DNA of 15,741 bases from an uncultured Eubacteriaceae bacterium (GCA_937914785.1 CALGIV010000019.1:1-15741); one strand, 5' to 3'. Positions 1 through 7,379 are shown, counted from the first letter of the stretch. Notes: generated from the letters alone by a model not told the origin. Translations and numbers: made by a program.

Positions 1-1119
1 ACTTTCCTGACTCCACATATAAGGCGTATACTGTCCGCCGTAATAGAGACGGAACACATTGGCCTCGTCATCCGGCAAAACGCCTGTCAGTTTCAGTGAA
101 TCTTTGACCGGCACCTGAATAGATGCATCGCCATAAATGTAGCGCGCACTGATGAAATCCGGATATACGATACCGAGATCACGTGGCATATAGCTGACTG
201 TCTGGGTGAGTGATGTTGATGTAACTGACGTGCCATTTACATACTTCAACGTGATGTTGTAGTTTGCATTGACCCCATCTGCCGCTTTATAAGAAAGTGT
301 AAAATTTTGGCCCATAGGCAGGCTGTGTGTTGATGGACTGTTGTACCAGGGTGCGATTTCCGTCAACGTATACACCAGCTTTTCACCGTTGACCGCCCCC
401 TCCACAATGACATCCACCTCAGCCAATTTGCCGCTGTATACAGGCTGGATGTATATTTCATGCATCTCTGTTCCCTCTGCATACTGCAATCGGATAACAG
501 CATCCGCTTTCGTCACTTCCAGTTTGGCGGACTTGACTTCTGAGTCGCCGTCGGCCCGTACAAAAACTGTTTTCTTCCCCGGTGTCGTCTGGGTAATGGG
601 CACAGGGTCAAAAGGGCCATCAGCACTTTCGCTGTACAACAAAGTCAGCTTATCAGGATTCCAAACGGAAATCCCCTGGGGTTGCCCTGTATAAGGGCCG
701 GAAAAATCTGCTACACTGTAGTCAAACGACTGTATTGCTACTGTCTGATTGACTGATGCGGCGGCAACAGGCTTTGTGGCAACGTTGAATTCAGGTTGCT
801 TACTCGGCTCTTCCGCTGCTTTATCCGCCGTCTTTAACGCGTTCTTTTCGACATCCGGAACCACCGCTTCAGCAGTGATATCTTCTTCATTTGCGGCGAA
901 TGGTTTTCCGGATTCCTGCACTTCCGTAAGGGCAGGTTTTTCTCCCCCCGTGCCGTCTTCTTTTAAAATAGTAGTTTCAGCTTGGGCAGCAGTCTGTATA
1001 TCAGATACTTCACTACCCGTTACGTCTTCTGTTGTAGCTGCTACGCCACTAACAGCCAAACCAGCTATTATGGATAGCAAAAGAACAACAGAAAGGAATA
1101 CTTTTGGTATTCTTTTCAT
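1..1119 (-). CDS. Secreted adhesin-like surface protein, C-terminus beyond the window
   Basis: The minus frame is open from an ATG at 1119 to the left edge: 373 residues with no stop, so this is the N-terminal part of a longer protein. A GGAGAT ribosome site lies 8-9 bases before the ATG. Residues 1-28 form a signal peptide (MKRIPK, then a hydrophobic run ending SGVAA). Residues 29-125 are an acidic, Ala/Glu/Thr-rich linker typical of surface proteins. Residues ~128-206 (PYTGQPQGI ... TPGKKTVFVRADG ... AKLEVTKADA) resemble the bacterial Ig-like/MBG repeats of adhesins. Residues ~207-312 look like a second beta-rich domain. No catalytic motif is visible. Its promoter region resembles that of the M14 peptidase gene next to it, so the two may be co-expressed at the cell surface. 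The secreted nature is clear; the adhesin role is inferred. Confidence 0.8.
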   Translation of the reverse strand, partial: MKRIPKVFLSVVLLLSIIAGLAVSGVAATTEDVTGSEVSDIQTAAQAETTILKEDGTGGEKPALTEVQESGKPFAANEEDITAEAVVPDVEKNALKTADKAAEEPSKQPEFNVATKPVAAASVNQTVAIQSFDYSVADFSGPYTGQPQGISVWNPDKLTLLYSESADGPFDPVPITQTTPGKKTVFVRADGDSEVKSAKLEVTKADAVIRLQYAEGTEMHEIYIQPVYSGKLAEVDVIVEGAVNGEKLVYTLTEIAPWYNSPSTHSLPMGQNFTLSYKAADGVNANYNITLKYVNGTSVTSTSLTQTVSYMPRDLGIVYPDFISARYIYGDASIQVPVKDSLKLTGVLPDDEANVFRLYYGGQYTPYMWSQES

Positions 1120-1150
1120 CGATGATATCTCCTTTTCATTCATCGCTTGA

Positions 1151-1172
1151 AATAGCTGTTACATTAGCTATT
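1151..1172 (-). promoter_or_regulatory. Hairpin in the long leader of the adhesin-like gene
   Basis: AATAGCT and AGCTATT form a 7-bp stem with an 8-base loop, 32-53 bases upstream of the start codon. The leader from the predicted promoter is about 225 bases, long for a plain mRNA leader. It also holds GAACAAT/ATTGTTC (1305-1321) and CCACCT/AGGTGG (about 1230-1263). A role in RNA stability or translation is only a possibility; the sequence is AT-rich and short hairpins arise easily. Confidence 0.3.
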
Positions 1173-1348
1173 ACCTGATTCTTAATCCTATCCATATCCG
1201 GTCAAAAGCTGGTCAAAAAAACCAAACGATCCACCTGAGAATGTGAAAGTTATGTAAAAGGTGGAAAGACCGCAATCCTGTGTTTTTAAACAGCTATATT
1301 TTTTGAACAATTATATTGTTCATATAACATAGACACAAAAACGAACAT

Positions 1349-1377
1349 ATTATAACACAATTTATGTGATGAGTAAA
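1349..1377 (-). promoter_or_regulatory. Sigma-A-type promoter for the adhesin-like gene
   Basis: On the minus strand TTTACT (1372-1377) and TATAAT (1349-1354) are separated by 17 bases. The -10 box is perfect and the -35 box is weak. The same layout occurs at 5159-5187 before the M14 peptidase gene, inside a longer shared module, which strengthens the call. Confidence 0.65.
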
Positions 1378-1442
1378 TATATAATTTTACTTTTTCATAA
1401 TTATTTTTCACTTCAATATAACCAATTTCTTCTACGTTTGAT
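1349..1442 (-). repeat. Surface-gene upstream module, copy A
   Basis: This stretch aligns with 5159-5254 at about 67 of 92 positions by hand count, with one 2-base gap. It includes the identical 10-mer TATAACACAA next to the -10 box, the 17-base-spaced promoter and an upstream block. In the upstream block (1409-1423) the three differences from copy B fall exactly three bases apart. A low-complexity AT background inflates the identity, but the shared order of elements is hard to explain by chance. Whether it is a regulatory region or the remnant of a duplicated gene end is open. Confidence 0.6.
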
Positions 1443-1445
1443 CCA

Positions 1446-1711
1446 ACACTTTTAGAAACGATTGCGCCGAGTGACAACACTAACAATTCAGAGAACACTT
1501 TTAATTATATTGACTTTACATCAAAATATGACCTATTTGAAATTACCATTCCACTCTTTTGAAGCCTCCAAAGCATAAACGACGTCAAGATGCCCGTCAA
1601 AAATACAACTTCAATGAAACCCGGCGCCAGTATTTTAAATGGAAAAAACGCATCATTGCAACACACGAGCTCGACGACATTTTTAAACCAGCCAAAGACA
1701 TCATCTATAAT
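1446..1711. other. Gap between copy A and the M14 gene terminator; no supported gene
   Basis: About 265 bases hold no gene I can support. A plus frame open from 1541 to 1786 lacks an ATG. It encodes a basic, charged peptide (for example RRQYFKWKKR) that runs through the M14 terminator into the peptidase gene. It might be an eroded gene remnant. The opposite frame is hydrophobic and looks like a shadow. Confidence 0.4.
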
Positions 1712-1741
1712 AAAAAACACCCCATAACGGAGTGTTTTTTT
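1712..1741 (-). terminator. Terminator of the M14 peptidase gene
   Basis: Read on the minus strand, ACACTCC, loop GTTAT and GGGGTGT form a 7-bp stem with one T-G wobble, followed by TTTTTTATTA. It lies about 10 bases after the stop codon at 1751. On the plus strand the wobble becomes a C-A mismatch, so it is oriented for the minus-strand gene. Confidence 0.85.
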
Positions 1742-1750
1742 ATGTTTTAT

Positions 1751-4700
1751 CTATGCAGCGTTTCTTTGCTTTCTTCTAATGGTTAGAACGAGCAACACCG
1801 CTACGCTCCCTAATACTACGATAAAAAGGATTGGCAGTCCGTCACCTGTTGGCGGCGCACCGCCTTCACCAAAGACCACGACTTCGCCAAGCATCTTGCC
1901 GTAAATCGTGTTCGTCGCATAACGGTAGTCATCCTGCTGATGCGCCTTGTGTGCGAGCGTATTGGCAAACGCTGTAATATCGATTTCGCCTTCGATATAA
2001 TCAAAAGCCAATACACTGCCTTTAAACGTTTTTAACGCATCCGCCGAGATAAAGCCTTCCATCGGATCCTCTTTCGTCGCTATGATCAGTGCGTTTGCGC
2101 CCTGCGGCAACGAGGTAAAGCAGTTACCGCCGTAGCCATACATAATAAAGTCTTGCGTCTCGCGGTAAGAGTCGACTGTAATATTCGCATCCGCATAGGT
2201 TACCGTTGTCAGCGCATCGTAAATACCGTTTGCCGTAAATGCCAGCCCATCATCAGCCGCCTTCTTCATCTCTGCATCCGCCGTCACCGCTTCAAATATC
2301 TCCGCCAGCGTGCTGTTTGCGCCCATTACGATGATTGGAACGCCGGCTTTTGCCTGTGCGGTCAATGCCGCAAGCTCCGCTTCGCCGATCGTCCTGTTGA
2401 CGAGAATCACATCTGCTTTTGCTGCGTCGCTCGTCGTGACAAAGCCCAACTGATCGACAAAAGCAAACTCCTGGTGGCGGTAAGTATAGTTGCCATATTG
2501 ATAATCATAATCGACAAACCCAAAATTCAACTGTGCCGGACGGCCCGCAAGATACAGCGTTGGGTTCTTAATCTCCGCCGCTTGAACAGATACAGTGCCA
2601 TAAGCCGTCAATACAAAGTTATTCTTCACTTTATCATAACTTGCCGGAGATACGGCAAAATTCGTCGCATAATCGCCATTTTGAATATAGCCGACCCTGT
2701 CGCCGGACTGAAGTAATTCATTAACCGCCGCAATGGCATCCACGCTGTTGTTCATAATCACAACGACGCCGACTTCATCCGATTTTTCAACATATGCGCC
2801 TTGCGGGGTGCGCGCACTTGTCAAGAGGGTTGTCTTGTTCTTAAAGGCGTCCTTGACGCGGATTTCATCACAGTCAAAACCGCGTGTCATATGAAATGAA
2901 GTAATCGGTTCACTGTAAAGCTCGTCCCATTCCGTCAACAACACCCCATCGTAAAGCGCAGAACTGATGACGGCACGCTTCGCCTGGTACATATCCAGCA
3001 CCATCGCGCCTTTTTTATACGTCGTCCCTTTTACTGTGACATCCTCATCCAAAACAGATACTTTTACACCGTTGCGTACAAAGAAAGCTTCCATTTCGTA
3101 CGCCGCATCCAGATTGCGCTGGTTTTCTACATCCATTGGAATAATGTAATATTCCGGGAAATAGTTATTATTTTCCTCGCTGCGCGGGCGGATCAGGTTC
3201 GCTTCCGCCCCCGGCGTATCATAAGCGTCGACAAAGAACTTGCGCATTTCATCCGCATCTGTATTATTGACGCAACGCTCAAAAATTTTCAGCTGATTGA
3301 CGATCAACACCTTTTTATTGTTCATCAGGTAGTCACAATGCCCCATCAGGCCATACGTCAGCAAATCTGTGCCGGCTTCATTGGCCTCCGGCACTTCAAC
3401 CGTATTGCCCATCGTGCCGTGCAATCCCGCGTACTGCGGCGTGTAGTTCGTCGTCATATCGTCCCAGGGTTCAGCCCAGTACGCTTTGCCGTCTTCATCT
3501 GTGACAAAAAAATCACGATTTGTCATTTCATAGCTATTGTATACCCTGCTGCTTGAAACTGCAGCATTGCCGAGCGCTTCGCTCGCCTTTGTGTTATGCT
3601 CGATCAACAAATCATATTCAATATTCGGTGCATGCGGCGGCGTGCAGGGCTCAATCTGGAACGCCTCTACAAAACCGTGCAATTCCACCATTGAAATCGG
3701 ATTGTAATAAGCAATCATTTCTGTAATCGCCCGCGTCTCAGACTGAGTCTGGAACATTCCGTCGCGGTTCAGGTCAAACCCATTACAGTTTGTACGCGTG
3801 TTATACATCTTGCCGTCAGGGTTTTCATTCGGGCAAATAATGAAAAACATCGATGCTAACATTTCTTCCGGATCAAACACTTTACCTTCGAGGTTGTAAT
3901 AGCCCTCCATTTCGATTGCCGTCGATACGGTATTCGTTTTCCCCGCCGCATCGTTGCCTTTAACTGCACCAAAGAACGTAAACCACTCCCCGTAAAGCGC
4001 CGATGTATTCAGCCCTTTTTCGGCGCGTTCTGCAGTCAACTTAGCCTGTCCGCCTGTTGTCAGCTCGTAAATCATACGATATTCAACCGGCTCGTTGTTC
4101 ACTAAAAGCCACATAAAATTCATCAGTGCATCAGAGCCATCCGTTTCATCCGGATGCACATTATTAAACAACACCGGCATACGCAAATCTCCAACGTTTG
4201 CTTTACCCGACTCTATATCTGCAATCAACGCAGCCGGATCATTCTCGGCGCGCACCTTAAACGTATCATATGCATCTAATGACGCCTTGCTGTCCGCAAT
4301 GACGATATAGGGCATATCAAGCCCGCCTGCACTGGTGCCGTTTAAATACTTTACTTCTGCATAAAGCCCATTTTCTTTTGCAGCTTTTACAGCCGCATTC
4401 ATATCCGATGTGTATTCATCCATTGCGATCGCCCGATAAGAGTCATACGGATTGACGCGTACTTCACAGGAGTCATAGACTTGTCCGTCTACGACACAGG
4501 AAAGCGTATAATCGCCGATGTAGTCCAAGAACCGGTTGCGGATTTTATTAACGCTGCGCGCATGGTTCACATTGTCGATACCAAACATCAGCTTATTACT
4601 GAAAACCATTTGAACCGTATCATCCACAATCTCCGCCGTTCCAAGCTCAAAGAAGGCTTCTCCCGCATTTGCCGTCGCCACACTGTTCACTTTCCAATCC

Positions 4701-5041
4701 GTTGCCATATTTCCGCCAGAAAACTGATTGGGATACTCTCCGGCATCCATAATGCCCTTTGTACGCGCAAGCGTCCACGTCACTTTCTCCACGTCAATTT
4801 CATCGCCGGTCTTAACCGGCACAGTGACCGTAAACACCCGCTCATCCGTCAGCGAAATCCAGTCTTTTACAAACAGATAATCCTCATCTGTATCGTTTGT
4901 AATGTGCATTAAGAGCGGCCCTTCTTCCGCCCATACCGCCGAAGTGGCCAACGGTGCGATCAATGCCAAAAGCATCGCCAGGATTATCAGGATATAGAAT
5001 GTCTTTTTAAATCCTTGCGATTTCGATAGTACTTTTTCCAT
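1751..5041 (-). CDS. Secreted M14-family zinc carboxypeptidase with wall-sorting C-terminus
   Basis: A 1096-residue secreted peptidase of the M14 family, which removes C-terminal residues or cleaves peptidoglycan-type peptides; the substrate cannot be told. AAGGAGG lies 10 bases before the ATG. Residues 13-38 form a signal peptide ending SAVWA. The zinc site is H296-P-D-E299 plus H455 (VELHG). NENPDG and NGFDLNRD (405-427, with R426) match the substrate-binding part, and TVEVPE supplies the likely catalytic E549. Residues ~600-1050 form long alpha/beta domains of the kind that follow the catalytic unit in large clostridial M14 proteins. The C-terminus is APPTGDG (from 1062), a hydrophobic stretch and RRKQR, i.e. 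an xPxTG-like sortase signal. No sortase gene is in the window. It shares a promoter module with the adhesin-like gene downstream. Confidence 0.92.
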   Translation of the reverse strand: MEKVLSKSQGFKKTFYILIILAMLLALIAPLATSAVWAEEGPLLMHITNDTDEDYLFVKDWISLTDERVFTVTVPVKTGDEIDVEKVTWTLARTKGIMDAGEYPNQFSGGNMATDWKVNSVATANAGEAFFELGTAEIVDDTVQMVFSNKLMFGIDNVNHARSVNKIRNRFLDYIGDYTLSCVVDGQVYDSCEVRVNPYDSYRAIAMDEYTSDMNAAVKAAKENGLYAEVKYLNGTSAGGLDMPYIVIADSKASLDAYDTFKVRAENDPAALIADIESGKANVGDLRMPVLFNNVHPDETDGSDALMNFMWLLVNNEPVEYRMIYELTTGGQAKLTAERAEKGLNTSALYGEWFTFFGAVKGNDAAGKTNTVSTAIEMEGYYNLEGKVFDPEEMLASMFFIICPNENPDGKMYNTRTNCNGFDLNRDGMFQTQSETRAITEMIAYYNPISMVELHGFVEAFQIEPCTPPHAPNIEYDLLIEHNTKASEALGNAAVSSSRVYNSYEMTNRDFFVTDEDGKAYWAEPWDDMTTNYTPQYAGLHGTMGNTVEVPEANEAGTDLLTYGLMGHCDYLMNNKKVLIVNQLKIFERCVNNTDADEMRKFFVDAYDTPGAEANLIRPRSEENNNYFPEYYIIPMDVENQRNLDAAYEMEAFFVRNGVKVSVLDEDVTVKGTTYKKGAMVLDMYQAKRAVISSALYDGVLLTEWDELYSEPITSFHMTRGFDCDEIRVKDAFKNKTTLLTSARTPQGAYVEKSDEVGVVVIMNNSVDAIAAVNELLQSGDRVGYIQNGDYATNFAVSPASYDKVKNNFVLTAYGTVSVQAAEIKNPTLYLAGRPAQLNFGFVDYDYQYGNYTYRHQEFAFVDQLGFVTTSDAAKADVILVNRTIGEAELAALTAQAKAGVPIIVMGANSTLAEIFEAVTADAEMKKAADDGLAFTANGIYDALTTVTYADANITVDSYRETQDFIMYGYGGNCFTSLPQGANALIIATKEDPMEGFISADALKTFKGSVLAFDYIEGEIDITAFANTLAHKAHQQDDYRYATNTIYGKMLGEVVVFGEGGAPPTGDGLPILFIVVLGSVAVLLVLTIRRKQRNAA

Positions 5042-5158
5042 ACTTCTTTGTCCTCCTTGTTTTTTTATTCTTATGGAAATTTATAAAGGAGTTTTCAAAT
5101 AATAAAGAATGCGCTGAACTATTGCTGCAAATACGCACTTAATGCTAAAATTAGATAG

Positions 5159-5187
5159 ATTATAACACAATTATTAAAATGAATAAA
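5159..5187 (-). promoter_or_regulatory. Sigma-A-type promoter for the M14 peptidase gene
   Basis: On the minus strand TTTATT (5182-5187) and TATAAT (5159-5164) are 17 bases apart, leaving a leader of about 110 bases. The layout matches the promoter of the adhesin-like gene base for base around the -10 box (TTGTGTTATAAT). Confidence 0.65.
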
Positions 5188-5254
5188 TATGCAATTTCAT
5201 TTTTTTAAAACTATTTTTGTCACCTCGATGTAACCGACTCCTTTTTCAAACGAT
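5159..5254 (-). repeat. Surface-gene upstream module, copy B
   Basis: Counterpart of 1349-1442. It sits directly between the yqeY terminator and the M14 gene, so here it is clearly the upstream region of that gene. The block at 5221-5235 differs from 1409-1423 at three positions only, all in third codon position when read on the minus strand as Gly-Tyr-Ile-Glu-Val. Confidence 0.6.
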
Positions 5255-5292
5255 GGCAATAAAATAAGCCGTAATGACTGTACATTACGGCT
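5255..5292 (-). terminator. Terminator of the rpsU-yqeY unit
   Basis: GCCGTAATG (5268-5276) and CATTACGGC (5283-5291) form a perfect 9-bp stem, 10 bp with the flanking A-T, around a 6-base loop. On the minus strand it is followed by the T-rich run TTATTTTATT. It starts about 30 bases after the yqeY stop. Confidence 0.85.
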
Positions 5293-5321
5293 CTCTTATG
5301 CTATCTTATGTAGCACAACTT

Positions 5322-5788
5322 TCAACTAAGCAATTCTTTGACCTTTGAAGAGATGACGGCACCGTCGGCGCGGCCTTTTAACTGCGCCGTCAAAATCGCC
5401 ATAACCTTGCCCATATCTTTCATCGACTGCGCACCAGTCTCTTCAATCGCCCGCTTCGCTGCTGTAAGAATCTCTTCCTCACTCATCTGTTCCGGCAAAT
5501 AAGCAGCCAGAACTTCCATTTCCCGTTTTGTTTGGCTGATCAAGTCCTCGCGACCGGCTTTTTCAAACTCACCGAGTGCATTATATAATAACTTTTTAAT
5601 TTGTTTGTTCGCTTCTTCATTTCAGAAGAAATCACGTCAATCACACCTTTGTCATCCAAAACCACTTTTTTATCTTTTTCGATCTGCAAAATCGCTGCAC
5701 GCACCATCGTAATGGTCTGTTTCTTTATCTTATCTGCAGATTTCATCGCGTCTTTCAACTCGCGCATCAGCTTTTCTTTTAGATCCAT
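5322..5788 (-). pseudogene. yqeY: GatB/YqeY-family protein gene, frameshifted by a short insertion
   Basis: YqeY is a ~147-residue protein related to the tail domain of the GatB amidotransferase subunit; its role is poorly known. The first frame (from ATG 5788) gives a good N-terminal half to DVISSEMKKRTN, then nonsense and a stop at 5540. The C-terminal half (ALGEFEKAGREDL ... YLPEQMSEEE ... MKDMGKVM ... GRADG ... VKELLS, stop 5322) lies in another frame. Joining KKRTN directly to ALGEFEKAG gives a normal 147-residue YqeY. The intervening 23 bases (5580-5602) are pure AT except one G. A start call at 5543 (TTG) is only an internal codon of the original frame. One missing A in the A5 run within the insert would instead give an in-frame 8-residue insertion, so a sequencing error is not excluded. 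It follows rpsU at 3 bases. Confidence 0.8.
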
Positions 5789-5791
5789 TTT

Positions 5792-5971
5792 TTAGTACCT
5801 GTTTTTCTTTTTCTTAGCAGCTTCTGCTTTTCTCTTTTTTCTTTCGCTTGGTTTTTCGTAGTGCTCTCTTTTTCTGACTTCACTCAAAACACCTGCACGG
5901 GCAGTCTTCTTCTTAAATCGCTTCAACGCACTTTCTAAAGATTCGCCTTCTCGAACTTTTACTTCTGACAT
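5792..5971 (-). CDS. rpsU: 30S ribosomal protein bS21
   Basis: Small basic protein of the 30S subunit, near the mRNA 3'-end/anti-Shine-Dalgarno region. The 59 residues match the family: MSEVKVREGES, ESALKRFKKKTARAGVL, EVRKREHYEKPS, and a Lys/Arg-rich tail. I start it at the ATG at 5971, not an upstream ATG at 5989, because bS21 begins MSEVKV and the bases between form the ribosome site. That site is odd: GA followed by eight Gs, then ATAAA and the ATG. It is led by its own strong promoter and co-transcribed with the broken yqeY. Confidence 0.95.
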   Translation of the reverse strand: MSEVKVREGESLESALKRFKKKTARAGVLSEVRKREHYEKPSERKKRKAEAAKKKKNRY

Positions 5972-6011
5972 TTTTATCCCCCCCCTCATGTTTTGATTAC
6001 TACGATGCTAT

Positions 6012-6039
6012 ATTATATCATATGTCAAGAGTATGTCAA
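6012..6039 (-). promoter_or_regulatory. Strong sigma-A-type promoter for rpsU
   Basis: On the minus strand TTGACA (6034-6039) and TATAAT (6012-6017) are both perfect consensus with a 16-base spacer. It lies in the 75-base gap between the HIT gene and rpsU and gives a leader of about 35 bases. Confidence 0.85.
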
Positions 6040-6046
6040 TGTTTAA

Positions 6047-6388
6047 TCAGCCTGGCGGCCATTTCATCTCGCGACCGGCCAGAAAATGGAAATGCAGGTG
6101 GTTTACCGTCTGTCCGCCCAACTCGCCACAGTTGTTCACGACGCGGAACCCCTCGTCTCCCACTCCTTCTTTCACAGCCATCTTCACTGCTATCATAAAG
6201 ATATGCTGCACGATATCATTGCCGGCAGGCACATTCATAATGCTGTTGAAGTGCTGCCTGGGAATGATCAGATAATGAATCGGCGCCTGCGGCTCCAGAT
6301 CTTTAAACACCATTACCTTATCGTCTTCATAGACAACCTGGGAAGGAATTTCCTTATTGACTATTTTACAAAATACGCAATCTTCCAT
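6047..6388 (-). CDS. HIT-family nucleotide-binding protein (HINT type)
   Basis: A 113-residue histidine-triad protein, likely a purine-nucleoside phosphoramidase or nucleotidyl hydrolase in the cytoplasm. The triad is H97-L-H99-F-H101 in NHLHFHFLAG; C4 and C7 (DCVFCKI) are the pair usual in this branch. YEDDKVMVFKDLEPQAPIHYLIIP is the expected nucleotide-site strand region. I start at the ATG at 6388, which has GGAGG 6 bases upstream; the 24 extra residues of the longer reading frame cover the promoter and ribosome site. It sits between sigG and rpsU, with its own promoter and with terminators on both sides except toward rpsU. Confidence 0.93.
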   Translation of the reverse strand: MEDCVFCKIVNKEIPSQVVYEDDKVMVFKDLEPQAPIHYLIIPRQHFNSIMNVPAGNDIVQHIFMIAVKMAVKEGVGDEGFRVVNNCGELGGQTVNHLHFHFLAGREMKWPPG

Positions 6389-6416
6389 TTTTTCCTCCAA
6401 AATGAATTGCTTATTC

Positions 6417-6445
6417 ATTATATAACATGATGTGAAAAAAAACAA
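6417..6445 (-). promoter_or_regulatory. Promoter for the HIT gene
   Basis: On the minus strand TTGTTT (6440-6445) and TATAAT (6417-6422) are 17 bases apart, just downstream of the sigG terminator and about 30 bases before the HIT start. Confidence 0.65.
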
Positions 6446-6446
6446 T

Positions 6447-6475
6447 AAAAAAGAGGTCAAAAATTGACCTTTTCT
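6447..6475 (-). terminator. Terminator downstream of sigG
   Basis: AGGTCAA (6454-6460) and TTGACCT (6464-6470) form a perfect 7-bp stem with a 3-base loop. On the minus strand it is followed by CTTTTTTATTG, so it ends the sporulation cluster about 60 bases after the sigG stop. Confidence 0.8.
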
Positions 6476-6531
6476 TAATTTTTATATAACTTAAAAAATT
6501 TTATTACAAGCCTGTACGCTATTTTAAATTA

Positions 6532-7299
6532 TCAAATCTGGTTTTTAATCCGCATCAGCGCGTTTTTCTCCAACCTGCTCACCTGCGCCTGCGAAATTCC
6601 GATATCTTTGGCAACCTCGCTTTGCGTTTTTCCCTGATAAAAACGCATATCAATAATGCTTCTTTCTTTGCTGGACAGTTTCTTGACCGCTTCGGCCAAG
6701 TCGATGTATTCTACCCACTTCTTATCCGTATTTTTCTCATCCTTCAATTGATCGATCATATAGATTTTATCCCCGCTGTCCTGGTAGACCGGCTCGTAAA
6801 ACGACACTGGCAATTGAATGGCTTCCAATGCAACGACAACGTCCTCTTCGCTTACACCAATATACTTCGCAATATCTGCAATTTTCGGTTCCCCATCTTT
6901 TAAATTGCTCAGCTCTTCTTTTGCTTTCAATGCTTTGTAAGCAATATCCTTCAGCGAACGGCTCACGCGAATCGAATTATTATCGCGCAGGTAGCGCCGT
7001 ATTTCACCAATAATCATCGGCACAGCGTATGTCGAAAATTTCACACCATGGCTTAAATCAAAATTATCGATCGCCTTAATCATACCGATGCAGCCGACCT
7101 GAAACAAATCGTCGCTGTTTTCACCACGCATTTCAAATCGCTGCAAAACACTTAAAACCAAGCGCAGGTTGCATTGAACAAATCTCTTACGCACTTCCTG
7201 ATCGCCGGCTTTAATCTGCAGCATCATCTCTTCGCTCTCCTGCGCGGTCAGGCGCGGCAGCTGCGAAGTTGATATTCCGCATATCTCTACTTTTTTCAT
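6532..7299 (-). CDS. sigG: RNA polymerase sigma-G factor (late forespore)
   Basis: Sigma factor of the engulfed forespore, directing germination, SASP and spore-core genes. The start KKVEICGISTSQLPRL is the signature N-terminus of SigG. Region 2 (NLRLVLSVLQRF, DDLFQVGCIGMIKAIDNFD, FSTYAVPMIIGEIRRYLRDN) and the region 4 helix-turn-helix (QSEVAKDIGISQAQVSRLEKNA) are intact. I choose the ATG at 7299 (255 residues), with a G6 ribosome site about 8 bases upstream. The longer frame from 7347 would add 16 residues unlike the family, covering a leader hairpin. It follows sigE by about 190 bases with no visible terminator between, so read-through from spoIIGA-sigE is possible. Confidence 0.95.
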   Translation of the reverse strand: MKKVEICGISTSQLPRLTAQESEEMMLQIKAGDQEVRKRFVQCNLRLVLSVLQRFEMRGENSDDLFQVGCIGMIKAIDNFDLSHGVKFSTYAVPMIIGEIRRYLRDNNSIRVSRSLKDIAYKALKAKEELSNLKDGEPKIADIAKYIGVSEEDVVVALEAIQLPVSFYEPVYQDSGDKIYMIDQLKDEKNTDKKWVEYIDLAEAVKKLSSKERSIIDMRFYQGKTQSEVAKDIGISQAQVSRLEKNALMRIKNQI

Positions 7300-7324
7300 A
7301 TGAAAGCCCCCCAAAGATGATTTT

Positions 7325-7347
7325 ATGGGCATATAACCAATACCCAT
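7325..7347 (-). promoter_or_regulatory. Leader hairpin before sigG
   Basis: On the minus strand ATGGGTAT and ATGCCCAT can form an 8-bp stem (one T-G wobble) with a 7-base loop, 26-48 bases before the sigG ATG. There is no T-run after it, so it is not a terminator. It lies in the stretch that rules out the longer sigG reading frame. Any effect on translation is speculation. Confidence 0.35.
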
Positions 7348-7379
7348 ATGTACGAACCGCGCCTTTTGCTGCCGGCAAT

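Noticed and set aside
1286..1498. A 70-codon minus-strand frame covering the promoter module
   Set aside because: It contains the promoter of the adhesin-like gene and has no counterpart of equal length at copy B. I treat only the GYIEV block as possibly coding.
1559..1786. A basic 75-codon plus-strand frame between the two surface genes
   Set aside because: It begins only with TTG, has no upstream signals, reads through the M14 terminator and ends inside the peptidase gene. A decayed gene remnant cannot be excluded.
2153..2716. Long plus-strand frames inside the M14 gene, and similar frames inside tig, clpX and the sigma genes
   Set aside because: They are shadows of well-supported genes, with Arg/Cys/His-rich content and no start signals.
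5322..5543. A separate small gene starting at TTG 5543
   Set aside because: The codons are an internal part of YqeY; upstream codons in the same frame (ALGEFEKAGRED) continue the family sequence.
6389..6460. A 24-residue N-terminal extension of the HIT protein
   Set aside because: It covers the promoter and the GGAGG site; family members begin at the Met before the CxxC pair.
7300..7347. A 16-residue N-terminal extension of SigG
   Set aside because: The family begins near KVEICG, and the stretch holds a hairpin and the G6 ribosome site.
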